A stretch of 64,000 bases of DNA. It comes from Jatrophihabitans sp. GAS493. Its GTDB lineage: Bacteria > Actinomycetota > Actinomycetes > Mycobacteriales > Jatrophihabitantaceae. The notes beneath the pieces were generated by a model. The model was not told the DNA's origin and made no database searches. It saw nothing but the letters and a program-made list of their open reading frames with translations. Shown piece by piece: positions 30,289-41,599 of this stretch. The DNA lies in the NCBI RefSeq assembly GCF_900230215.1, contig NZ_LT907982.1, positions 3,210,001-3,274,000 of the forward strand, in the 5' to 3' direction. Within the stretch, counting starts at the first letter, position 1; each line of letters begins with the position of its first letter. The translations under genes and the position numbers were made by a program.

Positions 30289-30327
30289 GACGGGGAGTTG
30301 AGTCGCCGTCCGGCGAGTCGCCCCGTC
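30289..30327 (+). promoter_or_regulatory. hairpin between riboswitch and gcvP start
   Basis: GACGGGG (30289-30295) pairs with CCCCGTC (30321-30327), with an inner TCGCC/GGCGA stem (30303-30307 with 30312-30316). There is no U-tract, so it is not a simple terminator. It ends 19 nt before the gcvP start and may be the expression platform controlling ribosome access. Confidence 0.45.
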
Positions 30328-30346
30328 GTCAGAAGCGAGCGAGTAG

Positions 30347-33265
30347 TTGACCAGTTCTGCCAACCAGTTGAGCCTTTTCGCGCTTGAGGGCAATGACGAG
30401 TTCGTCGCCCGCCACATCGGAGTGAGCCGCCCCGCCGATCGCGACCGGATGCTGAGTGCCATCGGGCACGACTCGCTCGATTCGCTGCTGGCGCAGGCGA
30501 TCCCCGGCACGATCCGTGAGCACGAGGCGCTGAAGCTGCCGGCCGCGAGTTCGGAGGCGGAGGTGGCCAGCGAACTGCGTGACCTGGCCGGACGCAATCG
30601 GGAACTCACCTCGATGATCGGACTCGGGTACTACGACACGATCACTCCGGCGGTGATTCGTCGCAATGTTCTGGAGAGCCCGGCGTGGTACACGGCCTAC
30701 ACGCCATATCAGCCGGAGATCAGTCAGGGGCGGCTGGAGACTCTCCTCAATTTCCAGACGATGATCGAGGACCTTACCGCGCTGCCGGTGGCCGGAGCGT
30801 CGCTGCTGGACGAAGGCACCGCAGCGGCTGAGGCGATGACTCTGATGCACCGCGCCACCCGGGGCAGCAAGAACACCATCGTCGTTGATTCGCAGATTCT
30901 GCCGCAGACACTGGCCGTCCTGCGTACCCGGGCCGAACCGATCGGGCTGAAGGTCGTCCTCGACGATCTTGAGGACGCGGACAGCCTGCTGAGCTCACTC
31001 GACTGTGCCGAGGACATCTTCGGCGTGCTGGTTCAGTACCCGGGAGCGAGTGGTCGAGTGCGCGAGCTGGCGCCGATCGTCACCGCGGCACATCAGCTCG
31101 GTGCGCTGGTCACGGTCGCCGCTGATCTGCTCGCGCTGACCCTGCTGACGCCACCGGGCGATGCGGGGGCGGACATCGCGGTCGGCAGCGCACAGCGATT
31201 CGGCGTGCCGATGGGCTTCGGCGGTCCGCACGCGGGTTACATGTCGACCCGGGCCGGGCTGGAGCGACAGATGCCGGGTCGCCTCGTCGGCGTCTCGGTC
31301 GACGCCGACGGAAAGCCCGCCTATCGACTGGCCCTGCAGACCCGCGAGCAGCACATCCGTCGTGAGAAGGCGACGAGCAACATCTGCACCGCTCAGGTGC
31401 TGCTGGCCAACATGGCCGGACTCTATGCGGCTTACCACGGGCCGGAGGGCCTTCGGGAGATCGCTCAGCGCACGCACCGTTTCGCTACGATCCTCGCGGC
31501 TGGGCTGCGCGAGGGTCAGCTCGCCGTCGCCGATGGGGCCTTCTTCGATACCGTGACGGTGGCTGTGCCAGGCGCGGCCGTGCAGGTCGTGGCCGCGGCA
31601 CTGGCCGACGGCATCAACCTGCGCCAGGTCGACGCCGACACGGTAGCCATCTCCACCGACGAGAAGACCCACCGCTCGCACCTGGTCGCCGTCTGGAACG
31701 CCTTCGGGTTGAAGCTGAGCTACGGCGACGTGGAGCGCCTCGACGCCGCCGCGGCCGGTGAAGTGGAGTTCACGGCGCCGCTGGCCCGCACCTCGCCGTT
31801 CCTCACGCATCCGGTCTTCTCGGCCTACCACTCCGAGACCGCCATGCTGCGCTACCTGCGCCGGCTCTCCGATCGCGACTACGCGCTGGACCGGGGGATG
31901 ATTCCGCTCGGCTCCTGCACCATGAAGCTCAACGCGACGACTGAACTGGAGCCGATCAGCCTCGGTGGCTTCGCGAACCTCCACCCGTTCGCGCCGGTGG
32001 GTCAGTTCGATGGTTACCAGCGGATGTTCGACGATCTGCAGCGCTGGCTCGTCGAGATCACCGGTTACGACGCCGTCTCGCTTCAGCCGAATGCGGGCTC
32101 GCAGGGTGAGCTCGCCGGTCTACTTGCCATCCGTGGATACCACCTGGCGAATGGCGACTCGCACCGCGACGTGTGCCTGATTCCGGCCAGCGCGCACGGC
32201 ACCAACGCGGCGAGCGCGGTGATGGCCGGGATGCGGGTGGTCGTGGTCAAGACCGGCGGTGACGAGGGCGAGATCGACTTGACCGACCTCACCGCGAAGG
32301 CCGAGCAGTATGCCGATTCGCTGGCCGCGGTGATGGTCACCTACCCCTCGACTCACGGCGTCTTCGAAGAGCACATCGGTACCGTCTGCGAGATCGTCCA
32401 TTCCCACGGCGGTCAGGTCTACGTCGACGGTGCGAACCTCAACGCCATGGTCGGGCTCGCCCGCCCGGGCAAGTTCGGGGCCGACGTCTCGCACCTCAAC
32501 CTGCACAAGACCTTCTGCATTCCGCACGGTGGCGGCGGACCGGGTGTGGGGCCCATCGGAGTGCGGGCCCACCTGGCCCCGCACCTGCCCAATCACCCGC
32601 TCCAGGCCGGTGCCGGGCCCGACTCCGGCTGCGGCGCCATCTCGGCCGCTCCGTGGGGGTCGGCGGCGATCCTGCCGATCACCTGGGCTTACATCCGGAT
32701 GATGGGTCCGGCCGGACTCACTGAGGCGACCGGAGCGGCGATCCTCTCCGCCAACTACATCGCGACCCGTCTGAACGAACATTTCCCTGTTCTTTACAGC
32801 GGATCACACGGCCTCGTCGCACATGAGTGCATTCTCGATCTGCGGGAGATCACGAAGACGACCGGCGTCACCGTCGACGATGTGGCCAAGCGACTCATCG
32901 ACTATGGGTTCCACGCTCCGACGATGTCCTTCCCGGTTCCGGGAACCCTCATGGTCGAGCCGACCGAGTCCGAGGACCTGGTCGAGATCGATCGCTTCAT
33001 CGAGGCAATGATCGCGATCAAGGGCGAGATCGACCTGATCGGATCGGGGGAGTGGAGCGGAGCCGACAACCCGCTTCGCAATGCACCGCACACCGCGGCC
33101 TGCCTCACGCAGGAGTGGAGCCACCCGTACTCGCGGGAGATCGCAGTATTTCCTGGTGGGGTAGATCCTTCGGCGAAGTACTGGCCGCCGGTGCGTCGTA
33201 TCGACGGTGCCTTCGGCGACCGGAACCTGGTCTGCTCCTGCCCGCCGATCGAGGAGTACGTCTAA
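30347..33265 (+). CDS. gcvP: glycine dehydrogenase (decarboxylating), P protein
   Basis: PLP enzyme that decarboxylates glycine and loads the aminomethyl group on GcvH. The 972-residue single-chain form has both halves: residues ~20-460 (structural) and ~490-960 (catalytic) with the PLP lysine in [18 protein letters not shown] and the glycine-rich loop after it. [17 protein letters not shown] and [13 protein letters not shown] are intact. Start TTG 30347 with only a weak GCGAG upstream. Under the glycine riboswitch. Confidence 0.97.
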   Translation: MTSSANQLSLFALEGNDEFVARHIGVSRPADRDRMLSAIGHDSLDSLLAQAIPGTIREHEALKLPAASSEAEVASELRDLAGRNRELTSMIGLGYYDTITPAVIRRNVLESPAWYTAYTPYQPEISQGRLETLLNFQTMIEDLTALPVAGASLLDEGTAAAEAMTLMHRATRGSKNTIVVDSQILPQTLAVLRTRAEPIGLKVVLDDLEDADSLLSSLDCAEDIFGVLVQYPGASGRVRELAPIVTAAHQLGALVTVAADLLALTLLTPPGDAGADIAVGSAQRFGVPMGFGGPHAGYMSTRAGLERQMPGRLVGVSVDADGKPAYRLALQTREQHIRREKATSNICTAQVLLANMAGLYAAYHGPEGLREIAQRTHRFATILAAGLREGQLAVADGAFFDTVTVAVPGAAVQVVAAALADGINLRQVDADTVAISTDEKTHRSHLVAVWNAFGLKLSYGDVERLDAAAAGEVEFTAPLARTSPFLTHPVFSAYHSETAMLRYLRRLSDRDYALDRGMIPLGSCTMKLNATTELEPISLGGFANLHPFAPVGQFDGYQRMFDDLQRWLVEITGYDAVSLQPNAGSQGELAGLLAIRGYHLANGDSHRDVCLIPASAHGTNAASAVMAGMRVVVVKTGGDEGEIDLTDLTAKAEQYADSLAAVMVTYPSTHGVFEEHIGTVCEIVHSHGGQVYVDGANLNAMVGLARPGKFGADVSHLNLHKTFCIPHGGGGPGVGPIGVRAHLAPHLPNHPLQAGAGPDSGCGAISAAPWGSAAILPITWAYIRMMGPAGLTEATGAAILSANYIATRLNEHFPVLYSGSHGLVAHECILDLREITKTTGVTVDDVAKRLIDYGFHAPTMSFPVPGTLMVEPTESEDLVEIDRFIEAMIAIKGEIDLIGSGEWSGADNPLRNAPHTAACLTQEWSHPYSREIAVFPGGVDPSAKYWPPVRRIDGAFGDRNLVCSCPPIEEYV

Positions 33266-33298
33266 CCGCTTCGGCCGGCCGGCCTTGGGGTGTTGCCG

Positions 33299-33544
33299 CT
33301 AACTGGCGCGGTGCTCTGCGCAGTGCAGTAGTTCAGCCCGGCGGGCGGCAACACTGCTGCCGTCCGGTAGGAGTTCGCCGGTGTCCTCGAAGAGCACGAC
33401 ACCGTTGCAGAGCAGACTCCAGCCCTGCTCCGGGTGTGCGACAAGCACGTGGGCCGCGTCGCGTGACACCGCGTCGGCCGAAGGGCAGACCGGGGTGTGT
33501 GTGCAACTGCCCGAGAGGTGGGCGGCTGGTGCCGAAACTGTCAT
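33299..33544 (-). CDS. DUF5999 family protein
   Basis: An 81-residue protein with the strongly conserved DUF5999 segment: PVCPSADAVSRDAAHVLVAH followed by PEQGWSLLCNGVVLFEDTGELLPDG (shown in parts). The family is small, actinobacterial and of unknown function; three or four Cys residues (CTHTPVCPS, LLCNG, LHC) could bind metal. ATG 33544 has AGGGAAG at good spacing; a longer frame upstream lacks a better start. It lies convergent to gcvP with a 33-nt gap. Confidence 0.85.
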   Translation of the reverse strand: MTVSAPAAHLSGSCTHTPVCPSADAVSRDAAHVLVAHPEQGWSLLCNGVVLFEDTGELLPDGSSVAARRAELLHCAEHRAS

Positions 33545-33701
33545 GGTGCACTTCCCTGCAATCGCTTCCAGTGTTCTATGCCACAAGTGTGCACTTTGTT
33601 TAGCCATTGTTCCACTTAAGACGCGACTTTCTTCCCGTGTCGCGACGCAGTTGTTATATACACGCGCCGCCTGGTTGTAGCCGGTGAGCTACCACTGGTG
33701 A

Positions 33702-34172
33702 TTAGGTACGTCCGAGCTTGTCCTGGGCATCCCGCAGGGCACCGCCGCGTGGCACCCAATCCGCCAATATTGCTGGGAAATCTGCCGCAAGTGCGGCTGC
33801 CACGACATCGGCGTCGTCGTCGACGAAGGCCGCAACCTCACGTGGTTGCAGTCGACGCAGCACGTCCAACTTCAACTGTGGCGCCGGCCGAAAATCGTAT
33901 TCGGTCCGCATATACAACTCGTCAGCCGGCAGGTCGTGAGCGATCAACCAATCGAGCGTTACTCTGCGTAACCAGTCGGGTCGGCCGGTGAGCCAGACGA
34001 TGTCGTGCCGGCCGGCCAAGTCGGTCACCAGTGCCCGCCCCTCCTCCAGGAGTGGATCGAGGTGGGCGCCTCGGAAGAATCCGGGCCAGTTCTTCGATCG
34101 CCCCTCCAGGAAATGCACGCGATGGCGAACATCGGCTACGACTCCGTCGATGTCGAAGACTGCGATCGTCAT
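33702..34172 (-). CDS. small HAD-superfamily phosphatase
   Basis: A 156-residue HAD protein starting MTIAVFDIDGVVADVRHR, with the nucleophile Asp and general acid Asp in DIDGV, the motif II Thr in VWLTGRPDW, a Lys in QLKLDVLRRL and the terminal acidic FVDDDADVV. It resembles polynucleotide kinase 3'-phosphatase-like or 5'-nucleotidase-like small HADs; the substrate is not clear. ATG 34172 follows GGTGGGTGCT. Diverges from guaB1. Confidence 0.85.
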   Translation of the reverse strand: MTIAVFDIDGVVADVRHRVHFLEGRSKNWPGFFRGAHLDPLLEEGRALVTDLAGRHDIVWLTGRPDWLRRVTLDWLIAHDLPADELYMRTEYDFRPAPQLKLDVLRRLQPREVAAFVDDDADVVAAALAADFPAILADWVPRGGALRDAQDKLGRT

Positions 34173-34283
34173 AGCACCCACCATAGGGGCAGGACCGACC
34201 GAGTTCGGCATCGCTTCCAGCCGGGGCAGCTGACCTCCATTCGCCTTCGGCGAAGGCCGGCCCCATGGATCGACCGAATGCCC

Positions 34284-35732
<1,449 letters not shown>

Positions 35733-35760
35733 CCTAATCTCTCTAGCCGGGGGGATGCAG

Positions 35761-37161
35761 ATGCTGGTACCGATGTCGCCGACCGACTCGGTGTTCCTCT
35801 TCGCCGAGTCGCGGGATCAACCGATGCACGTCGGCGGCCTGCAGGTCTTTCACCCAGCTGACGGCATGGAGCGCGACGACGTTCTCGACACCTTCCAACA
35901 GATGCTCAGTTCGAACGAAACGTCTCCGATGTTCGGCAAGCGGGTACGCCGCTCGATCCGTACCGGATGGCTGTGGGCCTGGGAGGAGGATGAGCGATTC
36001 GATATCGAGCATCACGTCCGGCACAACGCGCTACCCCGACCGGGTCGCGTGCTGGATCTCTTTGCCCTCTGCTCCCGTCTGCACGGCAGCCTGCTCGACC
36101 GGCACCGCCCGCTCTGGGAGACACACCTCATCGAGGGACTGCACGATGGACGCTTCGCGGTCTACACGAAGGTGCACCACAGTCTGACCGACGGTGTTTC
36201 GGCGATCCGGCTCATGCAGTCCAGCCTCTCCGACGACCCGGAGTTTCGAGGAGGCGTGCCGCCGTGGCGGGCCGGTGTCGAGTCGATGTCGCCCCGACGC
36301 AGTGAGGTCGTGGCGCCGGCGAGCCGAGGCCCGGTCGAGTTGAGCTCCGACACCCTGCGCACCGCGCTGAGAACCGCGGGCGAGGCGGCCGCGCTGCCGC
36401 TCGTGCTGGCCAGGTCGGTGAATCGGGGCCTGCATGCGCAGAGTGGCCCGCTGGCCTTCACCGCACCCAAGATGATGTTCAACGTCCCGATCACCGGTGC
36501 CCGCCGCTTCGCCGCCCAGTCCTGGGCGATCGAACGCTTCCAACTCGTCGCGAAGCGGTCGGACTGCAGCCTCAACGACGTCGTGCTGGCGATGTGTTCC
36601 GGGGCGCTGCGGCGTTACCTGCTCAGTCTCCAGATGCTTCCGCAAGCGCCGTTGATCGCGATGGTTCCGGTCTCGCTACGCGACGAGTCGACGGCACCCA
36701 CCGGCGGCAACTCCGTCGGCGCGGTGATGTGCAACCTGGCCACTCAGCTCGATGACCCCGGGCAGCGGCTGTCGGCCATCACCCAGTCGATGCGCAATGG
36801 CAAGCAGGCGCTGGCCTCGATGACTCAACTTCAGATCCTGGCGATGACCGCACTGGCCGTGAGCCCCTTGGGGATCGACCCGCTGCTTCGCCTCACCGGC
36901 GTGGTGCGGCCACCGTTCAACCTGATCATCTCCAATGTCCCCGGCCCACGTTCTGAGCTGTACTGGAATGGGTCGAGAATGTCAGGGCTTTATCCGCTCT
37001 CGATCCCGGTGGACGGTCAGGCGTTGAACATCAGCTGCGTAAGTCACGCCGAGCAATTGTCCTTCGGTCTCACCGGCTGCCGGCGCACCGTGCCTCACCT
37101 GCAGCGTCTGCTGTCGCACCTCGACGACGAGCTGGTGGCCCTGGAACTGGCTACCGCGTAA
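35761..37161 (+). CDS. WS/DGAT-type O-acyltransferase
   Basis: Wax ester synthase/diacylglycerol acyltransferase family protein that would join acyl-CoA to an alcohol or diacylglycerol to form storage lipid. The catalytic HHxxxDG motif is HHSLTDG (about 140-146), preceded by PLWETHLIEGL; PFNLIISNVPGP is the family's conserved C-terminal motif. 466 residues. Two ATGs are possible: 35761 has GGGGGG six bases upstream, 35755 abuts it, so I prefer 35761. Its TAA stop lies in a short tandem repeat. Confidence 0.9.
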   Translation: MLVPMSPTDSVFLFAESRDQPMHVGGLQVFHPADGMERDDVLDTFQQMLSSNETSPMFGKRVRRSIRTGWLWAWEEDERFDIEHHVRHNALPRPGRVLDLFALCSRLHGSLLDRHRPLWETHLIEGLHDGRFAVYTKVHHSLTDGVSAIRLMQSSLSDDPEFRGGVPPWRAGVESMSPRRSEVVAPASRGPVELSSDTLRTALRTAGEAAALPLVLARSVNRGLHAQSGPLAFTAPKMMFNVPITGARRFAAQSWAIERFQLVAKRSDCSLNDVVLAMCSGALRRYLLSLQMLPQAPLIAMVPVSLRDESTAPTGGNSVGAVMCNLATQLDDPGQRLSAITQSMRNGKQALASMTQLQILAMTALAVSPLGIDPLLRLTGVVRPPFNLIISNVPGPRSELYWNGSRMSGLYPLSIPVDGQALNISCVSHAEQLSFGLTGCRRTVPHLQRLLSHLDDELVALELATA

Positions 37162-37204
37162 GCCTATTCGGGTAAGCCAATTCGGCCCGCGTAAGCCTAT
37201 TCGG
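37158..37204. repeat. three-copy 14-bp repeat between convergent genes
   Basis: GTAAGCCTATTCGG at 37158-37171, GTAAGCCAATTCGG at 37172-37185 and GTAAGCCTATTCGG at 37191-37204. The first copy holds the acyltransferase stop, the last holds the TetR stop and the end of its coding sequence. The two outer copies share a 17-bp identity starting with CGC. It looks like a recent local duplication. Confidence 0.85.
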
Positions 37205-37874
37205 CCGTCTGGGGGGCGAGTGCGGCGGTGATGATCTCGGCCGTCTGCGGATCCTGCGCGGCGCTGGCGCCGGCCATGGCGATGAGCTGGCCGATGAGCC
37301 AGTCCTCCAGGCCCTCCCGCTGCAGCCCGTTCCCGCAGAGCCAGGCGAGGGTGGTGTATTCGACCATCCGCACCCAGTTCTCCAGCGTCAGCAGGAAGAT
37401 TCTCGTCGGCGAGGTGACTTGGACCCGGCGCAGGATCTCGGCTACCGAAGCCGCTCGAAGCTGCTCGATGATGGTGTCGGTGCCGGTGCTGGCCTGCACG
37501 CTGGTGTTACGGAGCAGGGCCACATAGTTGGCCGAGAAGGACTCGGCGAAGTCGAGGAATGCGCTGAGCGACCGGTGCATCTGCTCCAGCAGCGTGAGGT
37601 CGTGCGGGACATCAGAGAATTCCAGGATCAACCCGTCGACGATCTGCTGCGTTGTGGCGGTGAAGATCTCCCGCGGCCCGGCGAAATACCGGTAGAAGAG
37701 TGCCCGGGACACACCCGCCGCGTCGGTGATGTCGTCGACCGCGACCTGATCGAAGGGGCGTTCGGCGAAGAGTGTCGCGGCGACCTCGATGAGATGCTGC
37801 CGCCGTTGCTCGGGCGCCATGCGCCGAGGCAGTGAGCCCGGCTGGCCGGGGGTAGGCATTGATACAGCGGTCAT
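37197..37874 (-). CDS. TetR-family regulator of the ephD operon
   Basis: A 225-residue TetR regulator. The helix-turn-helix is AERPFDQVAVDDITDAAG plus VSRALFYRYFAGPREIFTA (about 38-75); the rest is the all-helical ligand domain. The ATG at 37874 overlaps the stop of the reductase gene (ATGA), so it is the distal gene of the operon and translationally coupled. The C terminus repeats PQTAE because of the 14-bp DNA repeat. The likely operator is the palindrome at 41609-41629 upstream of ephD. Confidence 0.9.
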   Translation of the reverse strand: MTAVSMPTPGQPGSLPRRMAPEQRRQHLIEVAATLFAERPFDQVAVDDITDAAGVSRALFYRYFAGPREIFTATTQQIVDGLILEFSDVPHDLTLLEQMHRSLSAFLDFAESFSANYVALLRNTSVQASTGTDTIIEQLRAASVAEILRRVQVTSPTRIFLLTLENWVRMVEYTTLAWLCGNGLQREGLEDWLIGQLIAMAGASAAQDPQTAEIITAALAPQTAE

Positions 37875-38923
37875 AGGTCTATAACAATACGTCGGTCGCT
37901 GCGCGATACGCACAGCATCATCGAGTCGTGTCGCCGCTGCGGAGAGAGGAAGCGGTCGCGGTGGTCCACCTCACCCGCCAACACACTCACCTGGCAGGTG
38001 CCGCAGTACCCCTGCTGGCAGGAGTAGGCCACGCCGGGAAGTGCGGCCCGCACGGCGGCGAGGGCAGTCTGATCGGCCCCGACCAGGATCGTTCGCCGCG
38101 ATTGGTGAAGCTCAATTTCGAATGGGACGCCGCCGGCGACCGGCAGTGGCGAGAATCGTTCGAAGTGCAGGGCTTTGATCCGCGGCGCCGGCATGATGGC
38201 CCGCATTCCGGCGATCATGCCGGGCGGCCCGCAGCAGTACATGGCCGCCCCCTCCGGTGCCAGTTCGAGCAGCCGCTGCGGGGTCGGAATCCCCGATTCG
38301 TCGTCGGCCAGCAGCGTCACCGATCCCGTTCCCGATGCGGTCAATGCGCTGACCTCGTCGATGAACGGCATCGAGGCCCGGGACCTACCGGCAAAGACGA
38401 GCGACCACTGCGCACCCGATGCGGCGGCGGCGGTGACCATCGGCAGAATCGGCGTGATTCCGATGCCACCGGCGAGGAAGAAATATCGCTCGGACGTGAG
38501 GAAGGGAAAGGCGTTGCGCGGCTCGCCGATGCTCAGCCTCGCGCCGACTGACAGCTCATGCAGCTCTACCGAGCCGCCGCCCCCGTCGACGATCCGGCGA
38601 ACGCCGATTCGGTAGGTCGAACCGGCCCGGTCGCCGCAGAGTGAGTATTGCCGTTGCCGGCCAGATGGCAGGTAGACATCGATGTGTGCACCGGGCAACC
38701 ACCCGGGGAGCGGGCGGCCGTCGGCGGGAGCGAAGGTGAAGCTGCGGACACCTTCGGCCCGGTCGGCGATCTCGGCTACGGTGACAGCCCGGCGCCGGCT
38801 CACCGGCTGCGGCGGTCGACGACCCGCTCCAGCCCGAAGCGAGTTTCGAGCCAGGCGCGTGACGGCGCGGTCAGCCAGCCGCCACACCAGGTCGGTGGGC
38901 TGATGCGGATGGGAGCTGCTCAA
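37871..38923 (-). CDS. ferredoxin reductase with C-terminal [2Fe-2S] domain
   Basis: A ~350-residue phthalate dioxygenase reductase/VanB-type electron transfer protein. FMN/FAD domain with RQRQYSLCGDR; NAD domain with FFLAGGIGITPILPM and YCCGPPGMI; C-terminal ferredoxin with CQQGYCGTC and a distant Cys in MMLCVSR, giving four cluster ligands. It would pass electrons from NADH to a partner, plausibly the ferritin-like hydrolase encoded just upstream. Start TTG 38923 follows GGCGGA; an in-frame GTG at 38887 is possible. Overlaps tetR by 4 nt. Confidence 0.88.
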   Translation of the reverse strand: MSSSHPHQPTDLVWRLADRAVTRLARNSLRAGAGRRPPQPVSRRRAVTVAEIADRAEGVRSFTFAPADGRPLPGWLPGAHIDVYLPSGRQRQYSLCGDRAGSTYRIGVRRIVDGGGGSVELHELSVGARLSIGEPRNAFPFLTSERYFFLAGGIGITPILPMVTAAAASGAQWSLVFAGRSRASMPFIDEVSALTASGTGSVTLLADDESGIPTPQRLLELAPEGAAMYCCGPPGMIAGMRAIMPAPRIKALHFERFSPLPVAGGVPFEIELHQSRRTILVGADQTALAAVRAALPGVAYSCQQGYCGTCQVSVLAGEVDHRDRFLSPQRRHDSMMLCVSRSDRRIVIDL

Positions 38924-38939
38924 GTTAGTCCGCCGCCGC

Positions 38940-39824
38940 TTAGTCTGCCGCCGACAAGGCGGCCGGTGAGGTGGCCAGGTAGGCCACCGCCTGGCTCGTC
39001 GAGCATTCCTGCGAAGGGTGGTAGTCACGCCGGAAATAGCTGCGGTACGAGCGGAGGAACTCCGTCGGGCCGGGAAGCAGGTTGAGCCGCCCAGCCCGGG
39101 TCCAATCACGCCAACGGGCGCGCGTCCCGGTGCCGGCGAGCATCGGATCACTGGCCATCAGCTGCCGAATGCCCCGTGACCAGAGCCAGACCAGCGCCGG
39201 CAGGATTGTCACGTGGGAGCGCACCCGTCGGGCGTACCGTCCATCCACATGCATGTACAGGTCGAAGGCGACGCTGCGATGCTCGACCTCCTCGGCCCCG
39301 TGCCAACGCAGCAGATCGAGCATCGTCGGGTCGGCGCCGGCTCGATCGAGCCCGTGTGAATTGAGGATCCAGTCGCCGAGAACGGCGGTGAGGTGCTCGA
39401 TGGAGGCGATCAGCGAGAGCCGCTCGACGAGCCACTCCTCAGCCGCCGCTCCGGTCAGCTCGCGGTTACCCAACCGCTGTTCGAAGAACCACTCGATCTC
39501 GCCGACGTAGCGCGTCGTATCCAGCCCCTGCACCCTGAGATGGTCCTGTGCCCCCTGGTGCGCCGAGGCATGTGTCGACTCCTGTCCAATGAAACCAAGG
39601 ACGTCCTCACGCAGCCGATCGTCGCGGATCAACGGAAGGGCCTGCGTGAAGACCTCGACGAACCAGCGCTCACCGGCTGGCAGCAGCATGTGCATCACAT
39701 TGGCCCAGTGCGTGACGAAGGGTTCGTCCGGGACGTAGTGCAGGGGCAGGTTGGTCCAGTCGAAGGCGACATTGCGCGCCCGCAGGGTGACGTCGACCAG
39801 CTCGCCGTCCGGGTGGGTACTCAC
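38940..39824 (-). CDS. metal-dependent hydrolase, ferritin-like fold (PF10118 type)
   Basis: A 294-residue protein of the putative metal-dependent hydrolase family. Candidate metal ligands are in GFIGQESTHASAHQ, SLIASIEHLTAVL and HGAEEVEHRSVAFD, a Glu/His pattern like di-iron proteins. The activity of this family is not established; the next gene is an Fe-S reductase, so an oxygenase role should be considered. GTG start with GAGG, 14 nt after ephD. Mycobacteria carry homologues near lipid genes. Confidence 0.82.
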   Translation of the reverse strand: MSTHPDGELVDVTLRARNVAFDWTNLPLHYVPDEPFVTHWANVMHMLLPAGERWFVEVFTQALPLIRDDRLREDVLGFIGQESTHASAHQGAQDHLRVQGLDTTRYVGEIEWFFEQRLGNRELTGAAAEEWLVERLSLIASIEHLTAVLGDWILNSHGLDRAGADPTMLDLLRWHGAEEVEHRSVAFDLYMHVDGRYARRVRSHVTILPALVWLWSRGIRQLMASDPMLAGTGTRARWRDWTRAGRLNLLPGPTEFLRSYRSYFRRDYHPSQECSTSQAVAYLATSPAALSAAD

Positions 39825-39838
39825 GACAAACCTCGCTT

Positions 39839-41593
39839 TCAGAGCTTGTTCAGGTCGACGGTGGCGATGGCCCGGGCCAGGCCGGGTGTGAATCTCGACA
39901 TGGCCAGAAATGCCTTGGATTCACTGGTGATCGTCGCGACGGGGCGGTTGGCCGCAGTGGCGTCCACGATGTGCTTCGCCGCCCGCTCGGGAGAGTAGTT
40001 GCGGCGCCCGTAGGACTTGACCGCGTGTCTGCGCAGCACCTCCTGGGCCGCCGGGTCGACCCCGACATGCTCGGTCGAACGCGAGATGTCGGAGTTGATG
40101 AATCCGGGGCAGATCGCTACGGCGCCGATATTGTCGCGGGCCAGTTCCGCCCGTAGGCATTGGGTGAGCATGAGCACGGCGGCCTTCGTGGTGGCATAGG
40201 CGGGGTAGGTGCGGGATGGGGCGTAGGCCGCCGCCGAGGCGATGTTGACGATGCGGCCGCCCTCTCCACGGGCCACCATCTGGGCGGCGAAGAGCCGCGA
40301 GCCGTGGATGACGCCCCACAGATTTATGTCGATGATGCGATCCCAGTCTGCGACAGTGGTGGCCAGGAACGGACCGGCCATCCCGATGCCGGCGTTGTTC
40401 ACAACGATGTCCGGCGTGCCGTGGTCAGCCTGTACTTGCTTGGCGAAGGCCGTGAAGGCGTCGCCATCGGCCACGTCAAGGTGATAGCTCGTCGCCACCA
40501 CCCCGTGCGCCCGCAGTTCGGTGGCGGTCCGCGTCGCTGCGTCGAGGTTGATATCGGCGACGATCACGTCCGCACCCCGGCGGGCGAACTCAATCGCGGT
40601 GGCCCGCCCGATACCGGCTCCGGACCCGGTGATCACAGCCAACTGCCCGGCGAACGGCTTGCCGATCCGGTCGCCACGGACGCGGGTCGCGGCGACCCTT
40701 GCCGCGACGAGACCGCGGGGCGTGGGTGCGGCATTCTCGACGTCGTCGATGAGTTCGATGGCGGCCTGCGCAACCACCTCCGGACGGCTGCTGACCACCC
40801 AGTGCCCACCGACGAGGACCCGGACGTGCAGGTTCGTCGCCCACGGCGCCGGAGCCTGCGTCTGCAGCTCGACGCCGACGTAGGAGTCACCGGCGGGAGC
40901 GAGCACTTGAACGGGCACCTGGGTGCTCTGCGGCTGCGGAGCCCGGAATCGGCGCACCATGTTCGCCCGGTAGAGCTTCAGGCCGTACAGCTTGTCGGTC
41001 AGGGTGCCGGTCGGGCCGACCGACGCCCCGGATCCGGAGAGGACGCGATCCAGCAGCCCGCTGCGCCAGAGCAGTTCGGGCAGCAGCGGAGTGATGAATA
41101 CGCCGATATAGGCCGAGTGGGCCAGTTGCCTGAGCAGCGCGCGGATGGCCTTCGGATTCGGTCGCGCCTGGCGTCGCATCCACTGGCCGGCGTAGTCGAG
41201 GTTCGGGCCGGAGACAGAGGTGTAGGAGGCGATTCGCCCGTCCAGACGCGCATCGGTGACGCCATGCCAACCTTGAATGGAGCCCCAATCGTGCGCGATC
41301 AGATGTACGGGCCGCTGCGGGCTCGCCGCGTCGATGACTCGTGCGAGGTCATCGACGAGTTGGTCGATCACGTAGGCCGAGGTCTCATCGGGCCGGTCGG
41401 AGGCGCCGGCGCCACGCACGTCGTAGGTGACGACGTGATATCGGGGGCGCAGGATCGCCACCAGCCCGTCCCATACCGCGCTGGTGTCCGGGTAGCCGTG
41501 AATAAGCACGACCGTGGGATTGTCGGGCTCGCCGTATTCGCGCACCGATAGGGTGATGCCGTCGCTGGTCGGGACGCGAGTCGTGTCTGCCAT
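39839..41593 (-). CDS. ephD: EphD-like fusion: alpha/beta hydrolase plus short-chain dehydrogenase
   Basis: A 584-residue two-domain enzyme like mycobacterial EphD. Residues ~1-290 are an epoxide-hydrolase-type alpha/beta hydrolase with the HGYPD oxyanion motif and AHDWGS, whose Asp is the usual nucleophile. Residues ~310-584 are a short-chain dehydrogenase with VITGSGAGIGRATAIEFARR, NNAGIGMAG and the catalytic YATTK. EphD has been linked to mycolic acid metabolism in mycobacteria; here the substrate is unknown. First gene of a four-gene operon. The promoter (TTGACA-17-AATAGT) places transcription at or next to the ATG. Confidence 0.92.
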   Translation of the reverse strand: MADTTRVPTSDGITLSVREYGEPDNPTVVLIHGYPDTSAVWDGLVAILRPRYHVVTYDVRGAGASDRPDETSAYVIDQLVDDLARVIDAASPQRPVHLIAHDWGSIQGWHGVTDARLDGRIASYTSVSGPNLDYAGQWMRRQARPNPKAIRALLRQLAHSAYIGVFITPLLPELLWRSGLLDRVLSGSGASVGPTGTLTDKLYGLKLYRANMVRRFRAPQPQSTQVPVQVLAPAGDSYVGVELQTQAPAPWATNLHVRVLVGGHWVVSSRPEVVAQAAIELIDDVENAAPTPRGLVAARVAATRVRGDRIGKPFAGQLAVITGSGAGIGRATAIEFARRGADVIVADINLDAATRTATELRAHGVVATSYHLDVADGDAFTAFAKQVQADHGTPDIVVNNAGIGMAGPFLATTVADWDRIIDINLWGVIHGSRLFAAQMVARGEGGRIVNIASAAAYAPSRTYPAYATTKAAVLMLTQCLRAELARDNIGAVAICPGFINSDISRSTEHVGVDPAAQEVLRRHAVKSYGRRNYSPERAAKHIVDATAANRPVATITSESKAFLAMSRFTPGLARAIATVDLNKL

Positions 41594-41599
41594 CTCCTG

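Noticed and set aside
40160-41551. 463-codon plus-strand frame opposite ephD
   Set aside because: Low-complexity Gly/Arg/Asp composition and complete overlap with a two-domain enzyme with intact motifs.
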